DNA from: an uncultured Oscillospiraceae bacterium
Lineage (GTDB): Bacteria > Bacillota > Clostridia > Oscillospirales > Ruminococcaceae
Length of the DNA: 63,443 nt
Assembly: GCA_900542145.1 (NCBI GenBank)
Contig: UQMF01000014.1
Location: 1 to 63,443 of the forward strand
Reading direction: 5' to 3'
Shown here: piece after piece, positions 1-7,938 of the stretch
Position numbering within the stretch: the stretch's first letter is position 1
Layout of the letters: the number at the start of each line of letters is the position of its first letter
Program-made: the position numbers and the translations under genes
Notes under the pieces: model-generated
Seen by the model: only the letters and a program-made list of their open reading frames with translations
What the model was told of the DNA's origin: nothing
The model's database searches: none

Positions 1-499
1 CGTTCGGCGGTGTTGCCGTCAGACTTTATCGTGCGCGTATTTCCGAATCTTCCCGGAACGATTTCCGGAGTTCCGAGCACCATTTCAGGATTCTGCCGGA
101 AGTACCGATTTTCCTGAAATACGCTTGCTTCTCCGTAAACTCGCTCGGAGCGCACCCAATCCGGATCTCGGTCATTTTCATGCTCAAATTCGAGTTTCTG
201 AAAGAAAAGAATATCCGTGACCGTCTGCGTTCCGGCTGTACGGAATGCGTCCTCCGGGAGTCTTACGCCGCCGAGGAAATCCGCTTTTCCGAACAGCTCA
301 CGGCGGAACGAATCATCGTACTTATCCATAGTTCCTGCGGAGGTGATAAGCGCCATTATTCCGCCAGGCTTCAGCTTGTCGATTGACTTTGCGAAGAAGT
401 AATCATGGATAAGGTATTCGTCGTATTCCGGGTCGTATGGCTTGAAATCTCCGAACGGCACGTTTCCGATAATCACATCGAATGTGCCGTTTTCAAACG
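1..499 (-). CDS. Partial helicase/N6-adenine methylase-type protein of an integrative element, cut by an IS
   Basis: Reading the minus strand gives an uninterrupted frame across positions 499 to 1, open at both ends. It contains an adenine-methyltransferase motif IV of the form NVPFG (the NPPY position) preceded by FDVIIG. Downstream follow the typical methylase stretch LKPGGIMALITSAGTMDK and a segment with LGGVRLPEDAF and TQTVTDILFFQK. This pattern is known from the very large SNF2 helicase/N6-methylase proteins carried by conjugative elements of gut Firmicutes. The N-terminal side stops exactly where the inverted repeat of the IS30-type element begins (about 500), and the missing part is not found on the far side of the IS, so the gene is truncated. 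The C-terminal side runs off the window. Family assignment is good; exact function is inferred. Confidence 0.7.
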
Positions 500-533
500 G
501 TCAAATGCAAAAGTAAATGCAAAAAAGCGGAAA
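500..533 (+). repeat. Left terminal inverted repeat of the IS30-type element
   Basis: Begins GTCAAATGCAAAAGTAAATG. The first 26 bases are identical to the reverse complement of 1861-1894; the two arms then differ only by one A in an A-run (6 versus 7) before GCGGAAAG. Confidence 0.8.
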
Positions 534-715
534 GCGGCGACATAAAAAACGATGAAAAAAGCAAATAGAACAAAGGAAAAAGAGCAAAACACGGTAATTG
601 CAGTGGAAAACGAGCGCAGCAGTGCTAAGGGCGGGGAAAATTTGTGCAAGAATTATTGCAACGCCCATATCCATGATATGTGGAAATACCGAAATGCCCT
701 GTTCAAAATGTCAGA

Positions 716-1745
716 TTATCGTTTCAAAAGTGACGGCCGCAGAATTACGTCATCAGGAGCAATTTTCTGCAATCCAAGAATTTTAGGAAGCTTGCGCCCA
801 ATGAACGCCTTTGCTGCGTTATATGGACATGAACCTCCCAGGCTGTCCCTTGCAACACTGTTGATATGATTTGTCATCAGGGTAATGTCTGCCTGGGTGA
901 AGCAATCCATGCTGACGCCTTTGGGAATCACCTGTCGGATAAATTCGTGACTGCGTTCAATATGAGGTTTCTGCCACGAAGCCATCGGCTGGCAGTAGAA
1001 GATGTTGGTTCGTCTGACGCCATAATCAGTGTTTTCAAGCGAGTCAGGAGCTTTGAACTCTCCACCGTTGTCGGTAAGAATGACAGGGAATAAACGCTGA
1101 AAGATCTCAGTGCCAAGTTTCTCGGTAAGTTCGTCGAAAACAGCATGAACGCATTTCTGGCTGGCGCTTTCAATAAGGAAGATCAGCATCAGATCATATT
1201 TCGTGAAAATCATGGTCAGCAGGCATTTTCCCTTTTCACGCCGTCCCTTAACTGTGTCCATTTCGACAACATCAAGCTCCGGATGGCTTTCCATAAAGGC
1301 TTTGAAATCAGCATAGGTTCTTTCTTTACGGTAGGCGTATTGAGCAGGTTCGGAAGGTTTTGTTTTACGCTTTTTATACCTGACTTTTCGCGGAAGGTCA
1401 ATATTTCTGACATCAAATGTGCGCTTGTCGATATAGTTGTAAATAGTTCTGCGGGAAAAATCAATCTCTTCAGAATGGTTTGAAATCATGACAGCAGCGC
1501 GAATGACAGGTCTTGCACGGAGCAAAGCAGGCTGCGCTTCCGCACAGTTTTCTTTGCAGACATGATGTGTAATTTGAACAGATGGTATTAGCTGTTGAGA
1601 TGAATTCGCGGTTGTTTCTGACTTCCCGCATAACAGTCGATGTACTGCACCCGATCATCGCGGCTATCTCACGAAAGCTGCTCTGAAATGCTAAGCCCTT
1701 CTCTATTACACATCTGTTGGTTAAATTAAGATGTTGAAATTTCAT
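716..1745 (-). pseudogene. IS30-family transposase, internally deleted and frame-shifted
   Basis: Two overlapping minus-strand frames cover one transposase. The N-terminal piece (1745-1470, 91 aa) has the helix-turn-helix (FREIAAMIGCSTSTVMREV) and the start of the Cys-rich zinc region (C-x-PCKTCHSRCCHDF). The C-terminal piece (about 1525-716) carries the DDE catalytic core: VVEMDTVKG (first Asp), VILTDNGGEF (second Asp) and HIERSHEFIR (Glu), with the family motif DLPRKVRYK. Family members are well over 400 aa; here roughly 70-80 codons between the zinc region and the RRTIYNYID segment are gone. The frame changes at a short stretch (around 1480-1497) that reads sensibly as both CHDFKPF and MISNHSE, so deletion at microhomology is the likely cause. 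All three catalytic residues remain, but the protein cannot be made whole. Confidence 0.8.
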
Positions 1746-1860
1746 GGTTCCTCTTTTCCGGCATTTCGGTCATCTTAATTATACCACATTTCATGCAGAA
1801 CTTATTGCAACATTTTTTCGCTTTTTCGGTCGTTTGTGCAAGGGTTATCGCAACATTTCT

Positions 1861-1894
1861 TTCCGCTTTTTTTGCATTTACTTTTGCATTTGAC
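1861..1894 (-). repeat. Right terminal inverted repeat of the IS30-type element
   Basis: Reverse complement of the left arm at 500-533, ending ...TTTTGCATTTGAC. Just inside it the motif TGCAA(G/C)-N-TTAT-GCAAC recurs (near 1793-1811 and 1836-1851, and again at 643-661), suggesting subterminal transposase-binding repeats. Confidence 0.75.
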
Positions 1895-2069
1895 CTATGA
1901 CGTGCGTTTCACAAGTTGAATTTAATACATTAAAGCCTAAAATCCAAGATGGTAAAGATGGTAAAGCACAACCCCCTCACCATTTTATTGAAATTTGAGC
2001 ATATTTACCAATAAATCAGCAAAGATTTGTGTAAAATCACAGCAAAGGATCTAATAATAACCGAAGCGT

Positions 2070-2097
2070 AAAGGACGAGCAGAAGTGCCCGTCCTTT
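2070..2097 (+). terminator. Hairpin, possible terminator
   Basis: Stem AAAGGACG (2070-2077) pairs with CGTCCTTT (2090-2097) and is followed by TTCTGCTTT. It lies downstream of the minus-strand gene at 2112-2480, but the T-run is better on the plus strand. The 1895-2069 stretch before it holds only a short direct repeat (AGATGGTAA twice near 1950-1968) and no gene I can support. Confidence 0.45.
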
Positions 2098-2111
2098 TCT
2101 GCTTTGGCGTG

Positions 2112-2480
2112 TCAATGCAGACCCAAGTAGTACGCACCCTGGCATGGGAATGATACGGCGTTATTTGCGATAAGTCCCTCCTGCGAAAGCACTGCGGACT
2201 GCTCATAATCCTTTGAAATATGGAGATGTCCGTTTACGCGCTGGAGCAGGTCCGCCGCGCCTTTTTCGGCTGGTTCGAGGTCGCGGCGGCTGGTGGTGTA
2301 CTCAACGCCGAGCATGATATTTGTGCTTGACGGATATCTTCCGCAGCGTTTATAGAACTCCGAAACCGCTTCCAAAAGCGAAAGTCCGGAGGACATAGGT
2401 TCGGTGGCGGCATAGCCGTTTTCCGTGTCCAAGCTGGTTACACAGAAATCAAAATCGCAGTATTTTCCGTGAGTTGTCAT
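2112..2480 (-). CDS. Small protein of unknown function, probably integrative-element cargo
   Basis: A 122-aa protein starting MTTHGKYCDFDFCVTS, with a GGAA-containing ribosome binding site upstream. It is acidic-to-neutral, has no signal peptide or membrane segment, and shows the phrase SGLSLLEAVSEFYKRCGRYPSS followed by a C-terminal region ending in NNAVSFPCQGAYYLGLH. I do not recognise a family with confidence. Short proteins of similar character sit beside the large helicase/methylase genes of Firmicutes conjugative elements, which fits the neighbouring fragment at 1-499. It is divergent from the antiporter gene, with starts about 110 bp apart. Confidence 0.5.
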   Translation of the reverse strand: MTTHGKYCDFDFCVTSLDTENGYAATEPMSSGLSLLEAVSEFYKRCGRYPSSTNIMLGVEYTTSRRDLEPAEKGAADLLQRVNGHLHISKDYEQSAVLSQEGLIANNAVSFPCQGAYYLGLH

Positions 2481-2528
2481 GTGTAGTTCCTTTCAATATA
2501 TCTGAAATTCTGTGTTTGTCATTTGATA

Positions 2529-2557
2529 TTGACAACACACAGGAATACGGCTATAAT
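2529..2557 (+). promoter_or_regulatory. SigA-type promoter of the Ca2+/Na+ antiporter gene
   Basis: Perfect -35 TTGACA (2529-2534), 17-bp spacer, perfect -10 TATAAT (2552-2557). The start codon is at 2591 with GGAGG at 2580-2584. Confidence 0.85.
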
Positions 2558-2590
2558 AATGATGTGTGTTATTTTATATGGAGGTCACAT

Positions 2591-3595
2591 ATGAACATCG
2601 TCATTGACATAGTGCTGCTTCTCGCAGGGTTTGTCCTGCTGATAAAAGGCGCTGATTTTTTCGTAGAGGGAGCTTCTTCTCTTGCAAGGAAACTAAGGAT
2701 CCCCTCTCTTGTGGTCGGTCTTACAATAGTCGCGCTTGGAACGAGTGCACCGGAGCTTGCGGTCAGCATTTCAGCTTCGCTGGGCGGGCAGAATTCAATG
2801 GCTGTCAGCAATGTAGTGGGATCGAATATCTTCAATCTTCTTGGCGTGCTCGGAGTATGTGCGCTGGTAATCCCCCTTGGAGTTACAAAAGACATACTTC
2901 ATCGAGATTATCCGGTTTCGATATTCACATCCGTGCTGTTTTTTGTAATGCTTATATTCTTCGGAGCTTCCGGAGAGATCACTATTTTTGAAGCAATATT
3001 ACTTGTAGTGCTTATGGCAGGTTATCTGACATGGACTGTCATAGCAGCAATGAAAAACCGTCAGACCTCCGAGGAACAAAGCGCTGAGAAGCCATTTATC
3101 TGGTGGAAGTGTGCGCTCTTTATAATCTGCGGAGCAGGCGCGATAGTTCTGGGAGGCGACATGGTTGTGGACCACGCTTCTCTGCTTGGAAAAGCCGTGG
3201 GCATGAGCGAAAGCCTTGTGGGACTTACTATATGCGCTGTCGGGACCTCTCTTCCCGAACTTGTCACGTCGATCTCCGCCTGCAAAAAGGGCGAAAACGA
3301 TATGGCAATCGGCAATGTCATCGGATCAAATATTCTGAATATCCTGTGTATTCTCGGAGTTTCCGGGGTTATTTCGCCTATCACTATCACCGGAGCAGAC
3401 CTCAGCAATACTCTTGTGGATTTCGGAATTTACATCGTAATATGTCTGCTGGCATACATATTCTGCCTTACTCAGAAAAAGATCACCCGTGTTGAGGGAG
3501 GAATACTTGTTTTCCTTTATATCGCCTACATGGGTTATGCTATCGTCCGTGACCATCTTGGAGCCGATCCGATAATGAGCCTTTTAGGGAACTGA
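2591..3595 (+). CDS. Calcium/sodium antiporter, CaCA family (YrbG-like)
   Basis: A 334-aa integral membrane protein with about ten hydrophobic segments. It exchanges Ca2+ for Na+ (or K+/H+) across the cytoplasmic membrane. Both alpha-repeats that form the ion pathway are present: GTSAPELAVS followed by SNVVGSNIFNLLGVLG (residues roughly 50-95), and GTSLPELVTS followed by GNVIGSNILNILCILG (roughly 215-265). A charged cytoplasmic loop (KNRQTSEEQSAEK) separates the two halves. A longer frame opens at 2474, but the ATG at 2591 is preceded by GGAGG at the right distance and by the promoter at 2529-2557, and it gives the normal family length. Monocistronic: its own promoter and a terminator at 3608-3636. 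Confidence 0.93.
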   Translation: MNIVIDIVLLLAGFVLLIKGADFFVEGASSLARKLRIPSLVVGLTIVALGTSAPELAVSISASLGGQNSMAVSNVVGSNIFNLLGVLGVCALVIPLGVTKDILHRDYPVSIFTSVLFFVMLIFFGASGEITIFEAILLVVLMAGYLTWTVIAAMKNRQTSEEQSAEKPFIWWKCALFIICGAGAIVLGGDMVVDHASLLGKAVGMSESLVGLTICAVGTSLPELVTSISACKKGENDMAIGNVIGSNILNILCILGVSGVISPITITGADLSNTLVDFGIYIVICLLAYIFCLTQKKITRVEGGILVFLYIAYMGYAIVRDHLGADPIMSLLGN

Positions 3596-3607
3596 TCATA
3601 GAGAAAA

Positions 3608-3636
3608 GCAGGAGTTGTTTCAGCTCCTGCTTTTTT
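3608..3636 (+). terminator. Intrinsic terminator after the antiporter gene
   Basis: GCAGGAG (3608-3614) pairs with CTCCTGC (3624-3630), with a nine-base loop and then TTTTTT. Confidence 0.85.
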
Positions 3637-3720
3637 CAGGATGCCACATCTACGGCCTTGTCGGCGCGATGTGCCAGTCGTCATAAACGTTGCCATTAAT
3701 AAATATCTGATCTGTGAGCC

Positions 3721-3885
3721 TTACCGAAAGCTGACCAGCCTGGCGATCTCGTCCTGCTGATCCTGGCTCAACTCCGGAAGCTCCAGGTTTTGTCCTGCGT
3801 CTGTGGCATTCAGGCTGTTTACCCCGGACGAAGAACAGCCGGTCAGCAGACATATGGCCGTAGGTAATGCGATTTTTCTTTTCAT
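3721..3885 (-). pseudogene. Short lipoprotein remnant
   Basis: The frame starts MKRKIALPTAICLLTGCSSS, a lipoprotein signal peptide with lipobox LLTGC, and ends after about 54 residues (QDQQDEIARLVSFR). The +1 frame stays open to about 3650 with plausible protein-like sequence (SVRLTDQIFINGNVYDDWH), so this may be a longer lipoprotein broken by a frameshift near 3730. It lies immediately downstream of the large lipoprotein gene on the same strand. Two ATG/ribosome-binding-site copies precede it (see the repeat at 3879-3912). Function unknown; it could also be a real small lipoprotein. Confidence 0.4.
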
Positions 3886-3912
3886 ATAATTACCCTTTTC
3901 ATATAATTGCCC
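3879..3912. repeat. 17-bp tandem duplication covering a ribosome binding site and start codon
   Basis: TTTTCATATAATTACCC (3879-3895) is followed directly by TTTTCATATAATTGCCC (3896-3912), 16 of 17 identical. On the minus strand each unit reads GGG(C/T)AATTATATGAAAA, i.e. a ribosome binding site plus ATG. Because 17 is not a multiple of three, the upstream ATG encodes only MKRVII and its stop overlaps the downstream ATG. Confidence 0.7.
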
Positions 3913-3935
3913 TTTCCGATACGCCATGGACGTAT

Positions 3936-6050
3936 TTACTCGAATTCGCTGAACACTTTTCCGGTCAGTCGGTCCGGCTTTCTGATGAGAGTGCTGTCGC
4001 CCTGCTTTTCCAGCTTTTTTATCGTAGTGGTGACTTTCTTTCCGTAGAAACTGCCCTCAAAACCTTTCAGCTCGCCGTTTATGGAATACACGATATATCC
4101 GTTGTCGAGGTCGCCCATCTGCCATTCCTCCGCGACATACTCCACGCCGCCTATGCTGACTGTGTACGCTTTGACAAAATGCAGCGGATACCACTCGCTG
4201 ACGCTGAACAGCGGACAGTACAGCGCGTCGCCGTCCGTGTTGACGTGGCAGTCGAATTTACGCAAATCATAGCGGGACTGCTGATATCCGCAGTCGTAGA
4301 CATATCCGTCATAATAGATATATTCCCAGCCGTAATCGGGTTCGCTGTTGTCATCGTGCTTCACAAGGTCCCAGCGGTGATAGCCATTCTTTCCGTCCGT
4401 TGAATATAACGAATATTCCAGGCGGGAAGCGCCCGTCTGATAGGTTTCCATGGTGTATGCACCGCCGTCCGCTGCGTATTTTCTCCATGCAGAGAGCACA
4501 TTCGGGTCATCAATCTGCTGACCTACCACGCGTTTCCCCGTCAGATCGAGCAGTCCGAGCTTTTCAGTGTCCTGCGCAGCGAATTCATCAGCTGTAGGTA
4601 TCGCTGGCGGGTCGTAAGGTTCATATGGTTCGTCATTGTCCCAGTCGTATACGGGATTTTCAGCGCGTTCAAGGACTATCGGGAGGTATTTGTTATTCTG
4701 TGTGAACGAATGATGCCAAAGATAAAGCGTGATCTTTCCGTTTTCAACGCTTATACTGCCGTGCTTTGCGCCGTGATATTCCACGTCGTAGCCATCTGCT
4801 GTCTTAACGATATCGTAAACATCTGTTGAGCCGTAATTATATATCAGCATTCTGCTGCCGCTTATACTGAACTTTATGCCCGAATAATCCGTCCAGCCGT
4901 CCGATATATCCTTTTCGTACTCGGCAAAGTCCCTGCCGCCGACCGTCGCAGGCTTCCAGTCCCCGAAGATTGACGGATCAACATATATCCAAAGCGGCTC
5001 TTCGGTCGCAAGGCAGTATGTACCTACCGGGCACAGCCTACCGTTTTCACCTTTAAGGCAGCCGCTTTCGCTGCTCCAGTTCAGGAAAGTCTTGCGATAG
5101 TAGCTTTCCTCGCAGGGTGCTTTCCAGGTTTCATCAACATCTGCACTATAGGTCGCGAAGTACTTTTCGTCCGCCGACCAGTCTGCCGATACGCCGACGA
5201 AATTCTCCATATAGAACATCAGCTGGATCGTACAGTTTTTTGCTTCGGAAAGCGTCTTGCTTTTGTTAAAGGAGCTGATCACACGATTTGTGTATTCGTT
5301 AGTCAGAATCGGATCGTTATATCTGGCGTTTACGCTCCACTTTCCGCTTTTGTCAGAGCTGAACACCGCATGAGCCGTGCCATAGCTGTTGATGTAGCTT
5401 TCGTCGTAGAACCCGGTTCTTCCGTTGAGCGCGTCGAGCGCCGCCTGCGCTCCTGCCTTTGCTATTCCGTTCAGCTCAGAAATACAGCCGGTCATGTCGG
5501 AATATTCATATGCGGCAAGCGACGTTCCGTTTTTCAGCTCCGGGTATGTACGTATTTCTGACAGGTCACCGTCAAAAACTCCGTCTGCAAAATTGAATGC
5601 GTCCGGCATGACCTCCGGGACATTCTGTGCGTTCTCTGTATGTATCATAGATACACCGACGCCATAGGTAAACCGGCTGTCAAGACAGATCTCCAGATAG
5701 CATGAGGAAAGCCCGCATTTATCAACAAATCCTTTGACAGTGCTCTGCGGACAGCCGCCACCGGAAATCACACTGCAATCGTCCTCGCCGAACAGCAGCT
5801 TTATTTTAATGTTCTCCGCTCCATTTTCAAGCACCCCGGCGAATTCCTCAGCGGCAAGGCTGCGGATAGATTCAGCTGTCGCCGGCGAGCTGTCGGCGCT
5901 TTTGTCGGGAAACCAGAATTTAAACTGGTCGCCTGAAGCGGCGGACGGCTGTGAGATCTCTGAGCCGTCCTGCCTTTCGGCGGGATTCTTATAGGAGCAC
6001 GAAGTCATAAGTGTTATTGCTGATAGCAACAGCGGCATTATTTTATCCAT
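3936..6050 (-). CDS. Large secreted lipoprotein of unknown function
   Basis: A 704-aa protein beginning MDKIMPLLLSAITLMTSCS: a lipoprotein signal peptide with lipobox LMTSC, so it should be lipid-anchored on the outer face of the membrane. The frame extends upstream to 6161, but the ATG at 6050 has GGAGG just before it and starts the signal peptide. The mature part is acidic, rich in Trp, Tyr and Gly, and mostly beta-like, with a proline-rich linker (DNDEPYEPYDPPAIP) around residues 500-520 that separates two halves. The N-terminal half looks like a structured domain (GRTGFYDESYINSYG, RYNDPILTNEYTNRVISSFN); the C-terminal half has the WYPLHFVKAYTVSIGGVEY and YIVYSINGELKGFEG segments seen in clostridial 'hypothetical lipoproteins'. 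I recognise no enzyme motif. Confidence 0.8.
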   Translation of the reverse strand: MDKIMPLLLSAITLMTSCSYKNPAERQDGSEISQPSAASGDQFKFWFPDKSADSSPATAESIRSLAAEEFAGVLENGAENIKIKLLFGEDDCSVISGGGCPQSTVKGFVDKCGLSSCYLEICLDSRFTYGVGVSMIHTENAQNVPEVMPDAFNFADGVFDGDLSEIRTYPELKNGTSLAAYEYSDMTGCISELNGIAKAGAQAALDALNGRTGFYDESYINSYGTAHAVFSSDKSGKWSVNARYNDPILTNEYTNRVISSFNKSKTLSEAKNCTIQLMFYMENFVGVSADWSADEKYFATYSADVDETWKAPCEESYYRKTFLNWSSESGCLKGENGRLCPVGTYCLATEEPLWIYVDPSIFGDWKPATVGGRDFAEYEKDISDGWTDYSGIKFSISGSRMLIYNYGSTDVYDIVKTADGYDVEYHGAKHGSISVENGKITLYLWHHSFTQNNKYLPIVLERAENPVYDWDNDEPYEPYDPPAIPTADEFAAQDTEKLGLLDLTGKRVVGQQIDDPNVLSAWRKYAADGGAYTMETYQTGASRLEYSLYSTDGKNGYHRWDLVKHDDNSEPDYGWEYIYYDGYVYDCGYQQSRYDLRKFDCHVNTDGDALYCPLFSVSEWYPLHFVKAYTVSIGGVEYVAEEWQMGDLDNGYIVYSINGELKGFEGSFYGKKVTTTIKKLEKQGDSTLIRKPDRLTGKVFSEFE

Positions 6051-6075
6051 AGCAGCCTCCTTGTAGTTTTTTCTT

Positions 6076-6104
6076 ATTTTACCATAGTTTTTTGCAAAAT
6101 GCAA
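6076..6104 (-). promoter_or_regulatory. Promoter of the large lipoprotein gene
   Basis: On the minus strand TTGCAT (6104-6099), 17-bp spacer, TAAAAT (6081-6076), 26 bases upstream of the ATG at 6050. Confidence 0.7.
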
Positions 6105-6188
6105 CAGTTGTTTCCAATCTGCAACCAATTTGTAACAATATTTTTGTATAAGAATAAACATCCGGCAACTGATTCGGCAAAGGAAAAT

Positions 6189-6210
6189 GCGGTGTCAACA
6201 CTGACACCGC
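6189..6210. repeat. Perfect hairpin in the intergenic region
   Basis: GCGGTGTCA (6189-6197) and TGACACCGC (6202-6210) form a 9-bp perfect stem with loop ACAC. No T-run follows on either strand. The stretch 6105-6465 contains this hairpin and the one at 6328-6353 and no gene. Confidence 0.6.
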
Positions 6211-6327
6211 AAACGCTATAAAGAAGCCTGGCGCATATTCAGCCCTCGCAGAAAGCAAGAACGTTTAAAACGTTCAATGCATCCGGAACTACGGCGATCC
6301 GATCGAAATATAATCACACAAATTGAA

Positions 6328-6353
6328 TAGCGGAGATCACCTGATCTCCGCTA
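6328..6353. repeat. Second perfect hairpin in the same intergenic region
   Basis: TAGCGGAGATC (6328-6338) pairs perfectly with GATCTCCGCTA (6343-6353) around the loop ACCT. It lacks a clear T-run. It could be a decayed terminator or a protein-binding/REP-like palindrome. Confidence 0.6.
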
Positions 6354-6465
6354 CTCTTGTTAAAAACGCTTCTATCCGCATAAAACGGTCTTACACAAAG
6401 CAACGACCTTCGGTCTTACCATAATTTTGAACTCCGGAGTATACCTTTTATTTGGTTGACCTTTT

Positions 6466-6547
6466 GGCATAAAAATGCCCCCCTTTCATTAGTTGCAATT
6501 TTGGTATATTTTAATTATACCACTTTGTCTAACAAAAGGGGGCATTT
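6466..6547 (-). terminator. Long hairpin terminator downstream of araR
   Basis: Outer arms AAATGCCCCC...AAGGGGGCATTT (6473-6483 with 6536-6547) enclose an inner palindrome TGGTATA...TATACCA (6502-6522). On the minus strand the outer stem is followed by ATTTTTATG, so it should end the araR transcript, which stops at 6554. The composite shape also resembles a very small palindromic insertion. Confidence 0.6.
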
Positions 6548-6553
6548 CCATAT

Positions 6554-7603
6554 TTATGAGCTTTCTTTCTGGATAAAAGTCCACGGCAAAACTTCGGAAG
6601 AAACCTCACTGCCGTTCAGGATATCGACGAGCTTCTGTGCGGCTATCCTGCCTATGTTCCTGTCCTCATAGGAAAGCGAGGTTATCGGGACCTGGGATAT
6701 CCGGCTGAGATTGCTGTTGTCGAAGCTGACTACCGCAACGTCCTCCGGAACGCGTCTGCCATTGGAAAGCAGGCATTTCACAAGCCCGAACGCCACCTCG
6801 TCGTTATAGCAAACGACCGCCGTATTATCGCCGATGAATTTAATCACTTCCTCCGGATCATCGAAGAGTTTTTCCTTTGTTTCAGTGGTATACCAGAACA
6901 CGTTCTCGTCAGGGATTATCAGACCGCTGCGGAAAAGCTCTGAAATAAAGCCCGAATACCGCTGATGACCCTGGATATCATCGCTCTTGAAATACCCTGC
7001 GATTTTCTTATGGCCGCGGTCAATGAGATGCCGCACAAGTTCGGCGCCGCCTGCCTGATTGTCCGCGCAGACGGAATACGTGCCGCTGAGGGTCGGGTAA
7101 TATCCGTTGAAAAAGACTATCGGAATTCCCATGCCTATAAGCTTCTCGTACAAATCGAAATTTGGATTCGGCATTGCGGATTTTGTTCCCTCTATCAGTA
7201 TTCCGTCAACGGGATTTTTCAGTATCTCTTCGAGAATAGCGCGCTCGTTGCAGACGCGGTTGCGCGTCGCGGAAAGAACCGCGGTATACTTGTTCTCGGA
7301 CAGCACTTCCTCAACAGCCCGGAGCTGGCTCGGAAAAATGTAATCGCTGATGTATGTTGCAACTACCGCTATTTTTCCGGTCCTCGGGTTCAGCCGCTTC
7401 GGGCGCACAACCGAACCGCTGCCCTGCCGCTTTATTATAAGATTATCCTCTACAAGGAGCGCCAGTGCCTTGCGTATCGTCTGGCGGCTGACGTCGTACT
7501 GGGCGGTGAGCAGCTCCTCGGTAGGTATCGCCTGTCCCTCGGTATATACGCCGTTTTCAATATCTGTCTTTATTGCCTGCGCGACAGTTTCATATTTAGT
7601 CAT
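6554..7603 (-). CDS. araR: AraR-type transcriptional repressor (GntR DNA-binding domain fused to a LacI-type sensor)
   Basis: A 349-aa regulator. Residues 1-70 form a GntR winged helix (YETVAQAIKTDIENGVYTEGQAIPTEELL, then SRQTIRKALALL). Residues about 75-349 form a periplasmic-binding-protein-like sugar sensor (GILIEGTKS, RGHKKIAGYF, VPEDVAVVSFDN, PITSLSYEDRNIGRIAAQKLVDIL). This combination is the hallmark of AraR from Bacillus subtilis, which represses arabinose uptake and catabolism and is released by L-arabinose. Its position divergent from a sugar ABC importer and araA supports that role. It is transcribed from its own promoter (7668-7696), with ATTTGTA half-sites just downstream that suggest autoregulation. 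The ligand is inferred from context. Confidence 0.88.
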   Translation of the reverse strand: MTKYETVAQAIKTDIENGVYTEGQAIPTEELLTAQYDVSRQTIRKALALLVEDNLIIKRQGSGSVVRPKRLNPRTGKIAVVATYISDYIFPSQLRAVEEVLSENKYTAVLSATRNRVCNERAILEEILKNPVDGILIEGTKSAMPNPNFDLYEKLIGMGIPIVFFNGYYPTLSGTYSVCADNQAGGAELVRHLIDRGHKKIAGYFKSDDIQGHQRYSGFISELFRSGLIIPDENVFWYTTETKEKLFDDPEEVIKFIGDNTAVVCYNDEVAFGLVKCLLSNGRRVPEDVAVVSFDNSNLSRISQVPITSLSYEDRNIGRIAAQKLVDILNGSEVSSEVLPWTFIQKESS

Positions 7604-7667
7604 ATATTATCGCCTCTATAAAAATTACAAATCTAAATTCACAAAGAGTACAAATCTGTCCACGTAT

Positions 7668-7696
7668 ATAATACAACTTTATTCTTTGTTTGTCAA
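7668..7696 (-). promoter_or_regulatory. Promoter of araR
   Basis: On the minus strand a perfect TTGACA (7696-7691), 17-bp spacer and TATTAT (7673-7668). Between it and the ATG (7603) lie two ATTTGTA motifs (minus strand, about 7655-7648 and 7632-7625), matching half of the known AraR box ATTTGTACGTACAAAT. Confidence 0.7.
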
Positions 7697-7791
7697 GATG
7701 TTTTTGATCGACGCTTATTTGTTTGCTTTAAAAAAGCCGTTTTTGTATCATATGCACAAATATTTTTCTGAAAGAATGTACATTTTGTGTA

Positions 7792-7820
7792 TTGCATTTA
7801 TCTGCGCTTTGTGCTAGAAT
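7792..7820 (+). promoter_or_regulatory. Promoter of the arabinose importer operon
   Basis: TTGCAT (7792-7797), 17-bp spacer, TAGAAT (7815-7820), followed by a leader of about 110 bases before the ATG at 7939. The whole 7604-7938 gap between the divergent genes holds only the two promoters and operator-like repeats; an additional TTTGT-N9-ACAAA palindrome lies at 7742-7760. Confidence 0.7.
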
Positions 7821-7854
7821 AAGGACAACAAACAGGAATGCAGACAAAAACAAA

Positions 7855-7867
7855 ATTTGTAGCAAAT
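7855..7867. promoter_or_regulatory. Candidate AraR operator
   Basis: ATTTGTAGCAAAT is a 5-bp-arm inverted repeat centred about 40 bases downstream of the -10 box, in a roadblock position. It resembles a shortened form of the AraR box. The assignment is inferred from sequence likeness and position only. Confidence 0.35.
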
Positions 7868-7938
7868 ATGCTGGGAATTTGTTCTGATGTTCCGAAAACG
7901 AAACCACAACGATCATTTTTTATCGGAGGGAAAAAGCT

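Larger units (their letters stand above)
500..1894. mobile_element. IS30-family insertion sequence with defective transposase
   Basis: The element is bounded by near-perfect terminal inverted repeats (500-533 and 1861-1894) and holds a single minus-strand transposase gene of the IS30 family. The transposase is disrupted by an internal deletion, so this copy should not move on its own. No target duplication is visible: the left flank is helicase/methylase coding sequence and the right flank is unrelated non-coding DNA, which implies a later deletion or recombination through the IS. Confidence 0.75.
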
